From: Mesorhizobium sp.
GTDB taxonomy: Bacteria; Pseudomonadota; Alphaproteobacteria; Rhizobiales; Rhizobiaceae
Direction of reading: 5' to 3'
Length of the DNA: 64,000 nt
Assembly (NCBI GenBank): GCA_004963905.1
Contig: SUGL01000034.1
Coordinates: forward strand, 1-64,000
Positions 53,222 to 63,031 of the stretch are shown here, in pieces (position 1 is the stretch's first letter; the number at the start of each line of letters is the position of its first letter). The position numbers were made by a program, and so were the translations under genes. A model generated the notes under the pieces. It was not told the DNA's origin. It ran no database searches and was given only the letters and a program-made list of their open reading frames with translations.

Positions 53222-54628
53222 TTACCGGATAATATTATCGCGGTATTTTGAAAACCCTTATATAAAAATCCCTCGCTCTTTTCTCTGGTTCATATTTCCA
53301 CAGTCCCCGTTCTATTTTCTGGTTCATTTGTAAAGTTAATATTATTTTTGTTTTCTGGCCATTTTCTCCAATATGCTCGCCGGGATGCCCCTACCGCATT
53401 TCCCTGCGCTGCTCGCTCGGCTGCGCCTCGCTGCGCTGCTCGGGATGCTCACGGCGCACCTGGCTCGCTTGGGACCTCTGCCGACTGGCTCGGGAAGGAT
53501 GAGGCTTCTGCGAATTGCGTGAGTCCCAGTCGCCTGTGTTCGGCTAGAGCTGCTCGTTAAAGCGATTGATGTCGAACTTGTCGCGAATAAGTCCCTTGGC
53601 CAATAGAGCGGAGCTCTGTTGGCCAAGCGGGCGCGCCACAGGATGTGCTCGACGCTATCAGTCCACTGGCTCGCACGCGACTTCGGTGCGGAGGCTTCTT
53701 TCCATGGCTCCAGAAGGGGGAGGTTCCCCCGCATTAATCGCATTACCAAATTCCACATAGCTAGGTTTGACGCCATATCACACCAGGGGACCACACCCCT
53801 GGTTCAAACTACCCCCCCCGGGTGTCTCTGGTCACACCATCACACCTCCCCCGTCTTGTTTCTGGTTCCTGAGTTCGGTTCGTTCCCCTGGTTCCGGCGC
53901 TTCGCGCCCTTCGGGCGTCTTGAGGTCAAGATGACCGTCAACCAATGGAGCCATCATCATGGCTGCAATCGCGGAGAACGCCGAGACCACGAACCAGAGA
54001 GACAAGCCAACACAGCGGCGGCAAAGATTGCCGCCGGTTCGTGACAGCGGTATGGCTAGATAGTCCCCTGGAAGGCCTTTAATTGCCTGGATAGTCTATG
54101 CCAGAGCGCCTGGCCGCCTTGGAAGGCACCAAGATTGATCCGGCATCGTCCGTTCCTTACAGATCGATCTACGTGCACCTGCATGTCTGGTGGTCGGCTT
54201 GGCAGACGAATAAGTGCCTGTCAGAGCCGCAAAGACCAAGGAGATCCACCTTCCTGCTTCGAGACGAGGTGTTCATCCAGCCTGGCTCTCAGGCACCGGC
54301 ATCGATGATCAAGGAAGCCGGCCACGAGTTACTCGGTCCGGTGGACGCTTCCCTTGTCGGAAAAGGTTCTGGCCTCTCGACACTACCCAGCAAACTGCCC
54401 AGAATTGCACATCAGGTTCTGGTTCCATCCATCGATCATTGACCCCGGTTTGCTTGGTTCGCTTGGCTGACATCGCGGGCTCAGGAAGCGTTGAATTCAC
54501 AGCACGTGATTTCGTGGCGCCGTGTCCAGGGTCTAACCCAACCAGACATGGACCCGGAGCGGAAATCAGGCGAATCGACTCCTCCTCGGGATGCAAATAC
54601 AATTTGCCGCGGTGAGAGCACCCCTACG

Positions 54629-56362
54629 ATGTCCGAACGCGTTCAACGCCGCCTTGCTGCCATTCTGGCCATCGACGTGGTCGGCTATAGCCGCCTCACG
54701 GAGCGCGACGAGGTAGGTACATTGGCGACGCTCAAATCTCGCCGTCGAGAGATCGTTCAGCCAATGATTTCCAAACATCACGGTCGCATCATCAAACTTA
54801 TCGGGGATGGCGCGCTGATAGAGTTCGGAAGCGCAGTCGACGCCGTAGACTGCGCTGTTGAATTGCAGAAAGCTATGGATACCGCGAATGCCGATGTGGC
54901 TGAGGACCGACGCATTGTATTACGTGCAGGAATTAATCTCGGCGATGTGATGGTGGAGGGTGGCGATCTCTACGGCGATGGAGTCAACGTCGCGGCTCGG
55001 CTCGAGAGTTTGTCGGAGCCCGGGGGATTGTGCATCTCAGGAAGTGTCTTCGAGCAGATCAACGGCAAGCTGCCACATTCATTCGTGTCTTTGGGCCCTC
55101 AGTCTCTGAAAAACATCGATCGCCCGATCCAAACCTATAAGCTCGTGGGCCACGATGGAGCCGCTGCGGTGGTGTCGGCCATTGAACTCTCTCTTCCCGT
55201 CAAGCCGTCAATAGTCGTTCTTCCCTTCGTGAATATGAGTGCTGACGCCGAGCAGGCTTATTTCGTCGATGGATTGACCGAGGATCTAATTACCGACCTC
55301 TCAAAAGTGCCTGAGCTCTTCGTCATCGCCCGGAACTCGTCCTTTGCTTATAAGGGCAGATCGGTAGACACCCGCCAGATCGCTCGCCAACTGGGCGTGA
55401 AATATGTGTTGGAAGGAAGCGCCCGACGGGTGGCGGACCGCGTGCGGATCAATGCCCAGCTTATCGATGCACCTGCCGGTGGACACATCTGGGCGGATCG
55501 CTTTGACCGGGACCTTGCCGATATCTTCGCGGCGCAAGACGAGGTTGTCGGAAAAATCGTGGAGGGGCTCGCCGGCAAGTTGGCCGCGGCAAACCTGAGG
55601 GAGCGTTATCGGCCTACCAACCTGGAGGCCTATGATCTTTATCTACGAGGCAGGGCCGAATGGTCACACTCCACGCAGGCGGGCGTTGCGGCCATTCCCT
55701 TGTTCGAGCGGGCAATTGCACTCGATCCTAAATATGCGGACGCCTATCGTTGGTTGGCGATCAGTCAATGCGAGGCCTGGCTCTTCAGAAACTATCCGAT
55801 GAACCCCCTTCGTCAACAGTCTATGGCGTCGGCAAGGAAGGCGGTTGAACTTGATCCCGATAACTCTGGTACACATTGGGTCCTCGCGTTCATACTCCTG
55901 CTGGAGCGCCAATGGGATGAATCTGCCAAGGAGTACGAGATTTCGCTGCGCCTCAATCCGAACGATGCCGATGCTTGGGCAAACTTCGGAGATCTGAAAA
56001 CCTATGAAGGTCGCGGCGTAGAGGCCATTGCATGCCTCGAGAAGGCATTGCGCCTGAATCCGCGCCCACCGAGCTGGTATTTCTGGTTGCTGGGAGAAGC
56101 CCAATCCGCTGCCGGTAAGCATGAGGAAGCAGTGAAGACTCTGAGGAGTGACGCAACATATCGAACCGAATCCAGGGTCAATTTGGCCTCGATCCTCGCG
56201 GTGCTCGGCAGGCTAGAGGAAGCGCGTGAAGAGGCTAAGCTCTATATCGCAACAAACCCCCATTTCAAGATTAGCCATTGGGTCGAATCCCAGCCTTATC
56301 GTGACCTGGCCCTACGAGACATGTACCTCGAGGGCCTTCGCAAGGCTGGCTTTCCGGAATGA
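54629..56362 (+). CDS. Class III adenylate cyclase with TolB_N-like and TPR regions
   Basis: 577 residues from ATG 54629 (the frame is open to 54491). The catalytic domain is N-terminal: RRLAAILAIDVVGYSRL with the first metal Asp, KLIGDGALIEF with the second, and GDGVNVAARLE in the transition-state region. Residues about 195-320 hold the TolB_N-like segment usual in these rhizobial cyclases (PSIVVLPFVNMSADAEQAYF, then FVIARNSSFAYKG). The rest is TPR repeats (PLFERAIALDPKYADAYRWL). It would make cAMP from ATP; a possible partner is the cNMP-binding protein at 46234. Intact and full length. Confidence 0.93.
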   Translation: MSERVQRRLAAILAIDVVGYSRLTERDEVGTLATLKSRRREIVQPMISKHHGRIIKLIGDGALIEFGSAVDAVDCAVELQKAMDTANADVAEDRRIVLRAGINLGDVMVEGGDLYGDGVNVAARLESLSEPGGLCISGSVFEQINGKLPHSFVSLGPQSLKNIDRPIQTYKLVGHDGAAAVVSAIELSLPVKPSIVVLPFVNMSADAEQAYFVDGLTEDLITDLSKVPELFVIARNSSFAYKGRSVDTRQIARQLGVKYVLEGSARRVADRVRINAQLIDAPAGGHIWADRFDRDLADIFAAQDEVVGKIVEGLAGKLAAANLRERYRPTNLEAYDLYLRGRAEWSHSTQAGVAAIPLFERAIALDPKYADAYRWLAISQCEAWLFRNYPMNPLRQQSMASARKAVELDPDNSGTHWVLAFILLLERQWDESAKEYEISLRLNPNDADAWANFGDLKTYEGRGVEAIACLEKALRLNPRPPSWYFWLLGEAQSAAGKHEEAVKTLRSDATYRTESRVNLASILAVLGRLEEAREEAKLYIATNPHFKISHWVESQPYRDLALRDMYLEGLRKAGFPE

Positions 56363-57731
56363 CCAGCTTGCAACACATTGAGAAGCCGCTTGTCAGGCCT
56401 CACGGGTGCCGTAGAAGCGATCCAAGCCTCAGACTGTGGAAGCAAGGTCACTGACGTGCACTCCTCTGAGAGCGCCCTGTGGCGGCTTTTTGACAATCTG
56501 CGGTACACGACGTAGACATCCGGCGGTGAAGTTGGTCTCACCCTCTGGGTCCAATGACCTGGATTCGTGTCCGCGCAGAGCCAAAGAACTCAAAGCTCAG
56601 CGCAAGCCCAGAACAACCTGTGATCCAGAGGGCAACCGTTGGCAGACCATCTCGATCTGCGCACCAACATTTTAGTGTGGGGCGGAATATTTCATCTTGC
56701 CAGATCATTGACACACCGCTAAAAAATCCTCAATCCCTTCACCGCCCCCGCCTTTCCGCTTCCAAAACCAAAAATCCGTTCCTATACGTCCCCAATTTAT
56801 GATATTAATATAATAATCCGCCGATCATTATTTTAATAATCCTCCGATATTATCTAAATAATAATTTCATTTATAATCTACGATCATAACTTTTATAATA
56901 ATCCGATGATAATCTTTATAATTCTCCGATCTTTAACTTAACAACCCACTCCTATTATAACATATAATACGCGAGATAACCCGACGCATTCGTTAGTCGT
57001 TGGGGAAACGAGTGCGAGCCAGCTTCGCGCAGGTCCCGAGCGAGCGCAGCGAGCGACGGGTAACGCGGATGCGAAGCTGGGGAGCATTATTGAGATAATG
57101 GTAAGAGGGATTTTGTAGATAATCCTTCAGGGACATCCATCGGTTGCTCGGGCGGAATCTGGGGTCTGGGTTTCTCGAAGCTATGGCTCGCACCCGGCCC
57201 GAGAATGGCAATTCAGCTCCAGGATCCACCCAAATGTCCATTGACATCGAATCCCTTGGCTTTCCTGTTTTCCTTGGCTCCTTGGCTCCTTGTCTGACCA
57301 GGCGAACCATTGGGTCGTGCCTCGGAGCTTGAGGGCACCTCAGTCAACTTGACTCGGCTCCTGCCCACACGACACTATCGGGCGTACCTTCAAATTCCCA
57401 GCTGACCTGTAACCCACCCGGATTGTCTACCCATCTAAACCCAGCCTAAAGCATATCGGATCTGCCCTGCCCTCTCTCGAAAGTTGGGCCAAGACATTGT
57501 CAGCACGCTCCATCCGCAACACGACCAGTGGCCCGTTGCAATAATGACGGCTGGGCAGCCGCACCGATTCGACGGCAGCGGAAATACGCGGACCACTGGT
57601 GCCGCCTCGACGGCGCGAACGGAGGCGGCGGCGAGATGGGCACCACTGAAAGCGTCGTCCGCGCCGTCGTGTCGCGGGGCTCTGCGGGATGCACCGCTAG
57701 CACCAAGCCATCGACGACATGATATCGCGAC
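56363..57731. other. Gene-poor region with a strongly AT-rich core
   Basis: No supported gene. About 56795-56960 is very AT-rich with a loose repeat built on CCGATNAT and TTATAAT at irregular 20-35 base steps. A 10-base inverted repeat CCAGCTTCGC / GCGAAGCTGG (57019-57028, 57071-57080) surrounds a GAGCGAGCGCAGCGAGCGA tract. GCATTA-N6-TAATG is at 57084-57100. Confidence 0.5.
57084..57100. repeat. GCATTA-N6-TAATG palindrome, copy
   Basis: GCATTA-TTGAGA-TAATG, directly after the 57019-57080 inverted repeat. Confidence 0.6.
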
Positions 57732-58010
57732 TTAACGCGGGCCACCCCATCGATGGGCGGGGGCCACTCCGTTATCCGGAACGTCATACACTATCGTCCC
57801 GAGTACCTGATCGTGCACCGGAGCTATTATTTGGATAATTGTTACGCCAACCAAATCGTCTCGCGGATTGTTGCCAGGTTCGATTTCCCTGCCTCCGGCC
57901 AAGTCGATGTCGGAGTAACTCGGCATATACGCAGCGAAGGTTTCTGAAACGCCAACTGCTACATAGAACGCCAAGCCGTAGCCAAGCCCAACACGAGTTC
58001 GCTTGATCAT
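57732..58010 (-). CDS. Small exported protein, unknown
   Basis: 92 residues from ATG 58010 with a very strong ribosome site (GGGAGGAG, five bases). A signal peptide is visible (MIKRTRVGLGYGLAFYVAVG, cut after TFA). The mature part of about 65 residues has no known domain. It is divergent from the CadC-like gene (58132), with 121 bases between, so it could be the target of that regulator. The signal sequence plus the strong start support it being real in spite of an open frame on the other strand. Confidence 0.65.
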   Translation of the reverse strand: MIKRTRVGLGYGLAFYVAVGVSETFAAYMPSYSDIDLAGGREIEPGNNPRDDLVGVTIIQIIAPVHDQVLGTIVYDVPDNGVAPAHRWGGPR

Positions 58011-58131
58011 GAACTCCTCCCATTGTCTGGTAGCGCGTCGTGGGCATCACGGCCGGATCATCGGCGTTCGACGGCTTCCGGTCCTGAAAGTTTTCCCGAA
58101 CAATTCCGAAATCTTCGGAAACACGCTATGA

Positions 58132-59247
58132 TTGGATATGCCGGTTCAGCTCGTCACGTTTGGTTCGTTCGCATTCGATTGCGGAAGTGGAACCTTGTTG
58201 CGACATGGGTTGTCGGTTGCCATCGGAACCAGAGGCCGGGCGCTACTCAAGGCCCTGTTGGAAGCAAATGGCGAGGTCGTGACGAAGTCAGCATTAATGG
58301 ATGCGGCGTGGCCGTGCACGAATGTCGAGGAGAGCAATCTTACCGTTCAGATCGCCGCGCTTCGCAAGGTTCTCGGCCGGGCGGCTGACGGCGAAGAATG
58401 GATAGCTACTGTTCCGCGCGTGGGGTACCGGCTGGTCCATTCCACGCCGCTAAGAAATCGAGAAATCGACACGTCGGTCGATGCGACGGTACCGCGAGCG
58501 ACTGGGTCAACGCCTTCGATTGCCGTAATGCCGTTCACCAACATGAGCAGCGATCCAGAGCAAGAGTATTTCGGCGACGGATTGGCCGAGGATTTGATCA
58601 CGGACCTTTCGAAGGTCGCCGGTCTCCTAGTGATCGCACGCCATTCCTCTTTCGTTTACAAAGGCAAGCAGGCCGATATCCGATCAATCGCCACGGATCT
58701 CAGCGTGCGGTACGTGATCGAAGGAAGTGTCCGCCGTGCTGCGGATCGGGTGAGGATCAGCGCCCAGATCATCGATGCGCTCGACAATCGCCCACTGTGG
58801 GCCGAACGGTTCGATCGGGATCTCGCAGATATCTTTGCGCTGCAGGATGAGATAGTGGCAAGAATCGTGAACAGCCTTTCTGGTCTGCTGCCGCCGATGC
58901 CTTCAAGAGCAGGTCAAAGGCCAGTGAATTTTCAAGCCTATGACCTCTTCATGCGCGAACAGGCGCTGGCCAACCAGTCGGTCAAAGGGTATCGGCCCGC
59001 TCGTTTGCTGATCGAGAGATCTATCGAACTGGATCCAGGTTTTGCAGACAACTTGCGGCTTCGGGCCACGGAACAAGCCGGCCATCGAGCCAAGGCAACT
59101 ATCCGGACCATCCGGCGCGAGGTGGAAGTGTGGCTGGTGAAACGGCGGCTGCTCGGGGCTGACGACAGCATGTTCAAGGATGTGGGTGTTTCGTCCGGGA
59201 ACGTCGATTGGCTTGTTCGAAACGGTCGTGGCGATCGGTGCGGATAG
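58132..59247 (+). pseudogene. Truncated CadC/OmpR-type winged-helix regulator with TolB_N-like region
   Basis: 371 codons. Residues 1-105 are a winged-helix DNA-binding domain of the CadC type (GRALLKALLEANGEVVTKSA, ending RVGYRLV). Residues about 125-265 match the TolB_N-like part of the cyclase at 54629 (PSIAVMPFTNMSSDPEQEYF; SFVYKG). The TPR part starts (LLIERSIELDPGFAD) and then turns into unrelated sequence at about 59050. Normal relatives continue with 200 or more residues of TPR, so the 3' end has been lost. The DNA-binding part may still work. There is no membrane helix. Confidence 0.75.
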
Positions 59248-60718
59248 TCGGCGGGGAGTCCTGGGGCCGATTCCCCAGCGACAACCTTCTGACCGGGTCC
59301 GGTGCTCGCGCCGATAACTGCTCACCTTTATGCAGCGCTTGGCGGATAAAGGAGCGCACGCAAACCTCTGAGCGTAAGCGAGCTGGCCTCGCCGCTCACA
59401 AGCAGCGCGGGACGAAGCTGGGCAATCTCGGAACGCTCCCGATGCGGCTGCGGCATATGTGCCCGCGCCGAGCTCTAGGCCGTGGCGTGAGAAGCTCTCT
59501 TACGTTGCATCCAGGTCCACGGCTTTCTTTCATTCGGCTGCGAATGACCGATGCTCCCCGCTGGGAAGGCTGCGGCCTGACGAGCGGTTGAAACTCCATT
59601 GCTTTTTTTGGCTTGGGATCGCCCAGGCGCAGAACAAAATCAGCAACAATCACCTAATCCATCGGAGTCTAAAGCGTGAGAATCCTCGCACGTTCCCCAT
59701 TCATCGAACCTGGTTCTAGTGTCAGCCGTCCGCGGATCACATCTCGGTGCCTGCTGTTCAGCAGACAACCGCCCGAACGCATACCGGAAGCGGGCGTCGA
59801 GAGTTCCCAACACTCATCAGTCCGGCCACCCTTTGACTCTTTGAGTCACCCAGGGAGTGGGAGGTCGGCTCTTCGACCGGACAACGGCGGAGCCAGTAGT
59901 CGGCGAGTTCTGTGCCGCATCAGGATCTCGATCCGAGACTTTAGCAGCTCTCAGAAGCGGACCTACAGTCTGCGGCGCAACCTTGCGCCACGTCACCGAC
60001 CGGTAGGGTATCAGCGGATACGGACTGGGCTTCGTAACAGCACTGCGTTGCCTCTTCTGCATCTGTAGAGGTCCGTAGAAGTGTGACCGTATCGGATCCT
60101 TGGCCAACGCCGAAGGCCAGGGGTCCAAACGAAGGTACAACCTCTGCTCAGGCCTTTTTCCGCTCACGCCGGACTGCGCTAAGCAGCCGGCGGGCACTTC
60201 GATTTGGAGAGTGGACAAGTTGAACTGGATCCAACTTTCTAAATCCTGTTCCAACATTTTCCAACGAAGTCGGCGAAAGGGTGTCTAAAGGGCAACGAGC
60301 TACATCTACGGGCGGCACGGATGCTTTGCCCCGATGATCGAAGGCATCTGAACCGACACTTGCGGTTTATGCCATCGTCCGTCGGCACCCTATTCGTGCA
60401 ACAATGCCCCTCCTCCTTGGTCAAAGCAGCCTATTTTGCACTGAACCGAGCTCTTAATTTGCGAGTGGCTCGTGCCCAAATCTGAGCCATGGGCACCCCG
60501 GTTGCGACCGGCTACGGTCGGGCATCCCTCTGAATGGCACGGCCCAGATTATCTGTGACGACGGCCTTCGCGACAGCCTTCGTTCGAAACCTCACCTTCC
60601 CCAATCTTGAAGGCATCCCTAATCGTCCCCGCGGAGAACGGGGGATGCGCCCCAACCACGTGGCAGCAAGCAGAACTTGGCGTCGCCGAATATCCAATCC
60701 AAACTTTGGAGAACCTCC
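59248..60718. other. Decayed region without intact genes
   Basis: Apart from the resolvase-like remnant at 59352-59433 I see no protein-like frame. Short open frames are compositionally odd (Arg/Pro/Ser-rich). Confidence 0.4.
59352..59433 (+). pseudogene. Possible serine-recombinase (resolvase) remnant
   Basis: One frame reads ERTQTSERKRAGLAAHKQRG followed by TKLG, close to the I-x-x-R-T-x-x-A-L-A-A-A-K-A-R-G-V-K-L-G segment of resolvases/invertases. Nothing upstream or downstream continues the family, so at most about 27 residues remain. Confidence 0.35.
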
Positions 60719-60913
60719 ATGCTGGTCAATCTAGAATACCTGATCGTCCGTAAGAACTCCGACGGCACCCTTCGCTACTATTTCCGGCGCCGCGGCCAAC
60801 CCTTGAAGCGCATCTATGGCGAGCCGTTGTCCGACCACTTCTTGAATCAGTACCGCGCTTGCATGGCGTCGGTGGCGCCAGACGATGCAAATTCAGGAGA
60901 CGGTTGCAGTTAG
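60719..60913 (+). pseudogene. N-terminal fragment of a tyrosine integrase
   Basis: From ATG 60719 (GGAG upstream) about 55 residues read NLEYLIVRKNSDGTLRYYFR followed by RRGQPLKRIYGEPL, matching the arm-binding N terminus of phage-like integrases, which usually starts with a three-stranded sheet that reads YYFRRRG. The frame ends soon after MASVAPDD, and no catalytic part follows. It may be the relic of an earlier integration module beside the current integrase. Confidence 0.6.
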
Positions 60914-61419
60914 GTCTGCATAGTTGGAACCGTCGACACCAACTCCAAAACCATAGCCGGCGGACGGCACTAGCGGCGCCAATTGCGTCGTTACCAAGCT
61001 GACTGCTCTACCCGGCAACCGCGTCCCTCTTCCACTCAAGTCCGATGGAGTCGGCGTATATCTTCCACAGCGCAACGCCGAAGCGTGAGTTGGAAGTGAA
61101 GGCGGGCGAGGACCCTTACCTCGCCCGCCTTCTCCTTAGACTGTTCGCGTCGGGACTGCGAAAGTAGTATCCAGAGGGAGCGACACCCGCTCCGGAGAGA
61201 CATTTAATTACTGGATAATATATTTGAAAAATTTTATCACGATTATCGCTAATAATAAGCGTGTTAATTGGATTAAAATCGCGTATTAAGCGAATAACTG
61301 TCCACGACAAGAGCCTTGCCTGCTTTCTTATCCATCAATACAGTCTTCTTCTGAATCAAGGTACTCCAGTTTACCGAAGAAGCCTGATTATAGCTATGAA
61401 AGCGTGGAAGGACTGCCTC
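60914..61419. other. Intergenic before the excisionase genes
   Basis: No supported gene. AT-rich at 61205-61275 with ATTA/TAAT steps and the pair TTATCACGATTATCGCTAAT. GGAAGGA precedes the start at 61420. Confidence 0.4.
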
Positions 61420-61737
61420 ATGACCGCTAACAATCGGCCCCCGACCGTGATGACCCCCGCTATGCTCGCTGAGCGGTGGGCCTGTTCGGAGCGTCACATC
61501 CGCAATATCATCGCATTGGGGAAGCTTCGCGCATTTAGAATAGGCGGGACGCTGTTGCGCATCAGGGGCCAAGACGTGGAGAGTTTCGAAGGTCAGGATC
61601 AGATCAGTGGAGAGTCACCAAGTTTGAACGAGGGCTTGGCATTCCCTGTCGCTAAGGATCCTGTCGCCGCCGTTCTTCCCTTGGAACCAACGATACGGAA
61701 GAGACGGCCCCCTGTGCGCCGCCTCGACAGGCGATGA
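61420..61737 (+). CDS. Excisionase/AlpA-type MerR-HTH protein 1
   Basis: 105 residues from ATG 61420 (GGAAGGA eight bases upstream). Residues 10-60 form a MerR-like HTH of the excisionase type: MTPAMLAERWACSERHIRN, IIALGKLRAFRIGG and LLRIRGQDVESF. The tail is basic and ends RRPPVRRLDRR. Such proteins bend DNA to favour excision or act as regulators of integrase. A close paralogue follows at 61949. It is upstream of the integrase on the same strand. Confidence 0.85.
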   Translation: MTANNRPPTVMTPAMLAERWACSERHIRNIIALGKLRAFRIGGTLLRIRGQDVESFEGQDQISGESPSLNEGLAFPVAKDPVAAVLPLEPTIRKRRPPVRRLDRR

Positions 61738-61948
61738 CCAGGGCTTGGAGCTGCAGTCTGGCTCCTGCGCGACAAGGCAACCCGCTTGTTGGACCGACGA
61801 TGTGGGCGCAGGCACGTCCCCTTTTGGTGCTAGTCCGCAAGGCGACTTGGTTCGCAAGACCTCATCAACCTGCAGCACGAGGGCTACCACAAGCACACCG
61901 CTTTCCCGAGGCTGCGTAGTTACTTGGTAATCGTCGAAGGATTATCCC

Positions 61949-62272
61949 ATGACCGATTCCAGTCGGCCCCCAGCCGTTATGAACCCTGCTACGCTCGCCG
62001 AGCGGTGGGGATGTTCCGGGCAACATATTCGGAACTTGATTGCATCGGGCGAGCTTCCGTCCTTTAAATTAGGCGGGAAGCTTCTGAGGATCAGAGGCGA
62101 GGACGTGGAGAGGTTCGAATGTCAGGGTCGGAGCAACAGTGGTCAATCACCAGATACCGCGGAGAGCTCGCCGCCCTCTGGTGCGAAGGAACCAGCCGCC
62201 GACGCTTTATCCTCGGCACCAACGATCAAGAAGAGGCGACCTGCTGTGGCTCGTCTCGATAGGCGCAGATGA
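61949..62272 (+). CDS. Excisionase/AlpA-type MerR-HTH protein 2
   Basis: 107 residues from ATG 61949 (AAGGA upstream). It shares its whole layout with protein 1: NPATLAERWGCSGQHIRN, LIASGELPSFKLGG and LLRIRGEDVERF, and a tail ending KKRRPAVARLDRRR. The two are a tandem duplication that has diverged mainly in the linker. With the integrase at 63015 they form the recombination module. Confidence 0.85.
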   Translation: MTDSSRPPAVMNPATLAERWGCSGQHIRNLIASGELPSFKLGGKLLRIRGEDVERFECQGRSNSGQSPDTAESSPPSGAKEPAADALSSAPTIKKRRPAVARLDRRR

Positions 62273-62800
62273 CCAGCTCGTAGTGGCGTCAAGCATCTCT
62301 GGCGCCCCGCATCATGCCGCCGCTGCGTAGTCTGCACAAACCACCAGCCGCACATCTCTCCGGATTGCTGAAAGCGACGAGCCGCCGAGCCACGCAACGG
62401 GCTGGACTCGGCATCCGTGGTCACACACGGACCGAAAAGCCGCCCCGAGCCAAGCGAGATGAACCGAGCGTCGAAGCCGAGCGATCCCCTTAGCACGCCC
62501 CCGTAAGGCCGGAACATTTTATAATCATTAGATATTGTCTGATTTTCAGACCGATTATCAAAGATAACAGCCCGCATTATTAAGATAATAGCCTACAATA
62601 TAATGTGGATTTTGACAGTACTAATTCCTTGATCACCAAATACATCCTGCCTACGATTACAATTCGAAGCCTCGCCAAGCTGCGCACCAGCAACAGCGAC
62701 CAAACCCTCCAGGCAGCCACCGAGCTGCAATTTACCAATCGATCTAGCGCGGAGGTCGTCAAAACCTTCGCAGCCAGGCCGACCATTTGGATGAACGAAG
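62273..62800. other. Intergenic before the integrase unit
   Basis: Contains GCATTA-TTAAGA-TAATA (62574-62590), a member of the dispersed palindrome group, in an AT-rich tract from 62510 to 62640. No supported gene; this may be the promoter region of the integrase unit. Confidence 0.45.
62574..62590. repeat. GCATTA-N6-TAATR palindrome, copy
   Basis: GCATTA-TTAAGA-TAATA, about 210 bases upstream of the small gene preceding the integrase. Confidence 0.55.
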
Positions 62801-63031
62801 ATGACACGCTCCCTCGCCATCTCGCAGCGCCAAGCGCAGACCCTAATTCGAGCTGCTGACGCAGAACAGGCCATTGTGGAAGTCAAGGTCGGGGACGCAA
62901 TCTTTCGACTCATCCCAAAGTCTCGCGCCGAAGATGTGACCTCGACTCTTGACGAGAGTCCAAAGCCAGAAACCTTTAGGACGCTGGACGAGTACAAGGC
63001 CTGGAGGGATAACCGTGGGCGTCGTGGTTAA
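62801..63031 (+). CDS. Small protein overlapping the integrase start
   Basis: 76 residues from ATG 62801. It is charged, with a helical N terminus (SLAISQRQAQTLIRAADAEQ), a beta strand (EVKVGDAIFRLIP) and an acidic-basic tail. The last 17 bases overlap the GTG of the integrase (63015), so both are probably translated together. Small proteins in this position often precede island integrases in rhizobia; the function is unknown. Confidence 0.6.
   Translation: MTRSLAISQRQAQTLIRAADAEQAIVEVKVGDAIFRLIPKSRAEDVTSTLDESPKPETFRTLDEYKAWRDNRGRRG

Larger units (their letters stand above)
52050..54628. other. Long gene-poor region with many inverted repeats
   Basis: Open frames here are short, lack ribosome sites and have no recognisable domain. 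The region holds several inverted repeats (52162-52193, 52505-52524, 53090-53110, 53143-53163, 53205-53221), two copies of the GCTCSGGATGCTC motif, and a low-G+C tract around 53150-53350. It looks like decayed or regulatory DNA. Confidence 0.5.

Noticed and set aside
53342..53794. 150-codon minus-strand frame
   Set aside because: Low-complexity Ser/Arg-rich reading across repeats, with no start signal or domain.
56795..56960. Possible CRISPR array in the AT-rich tract
   Set aside because: Units vary in sequence and spacing; there are no constant repeats with unique spacers and no cas genes in the window.
57500..57787. 95-codon minus-strand frame
   Set aside because: Overlaps the end of the better-supported small exported gene and has no ribosome site.
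62605..62859. 84-codon plus-strand frame before the integrase
   Set aside because: Overlaps the 62801 gene, which has the better position and is overlapped by the integrase start; no family features.
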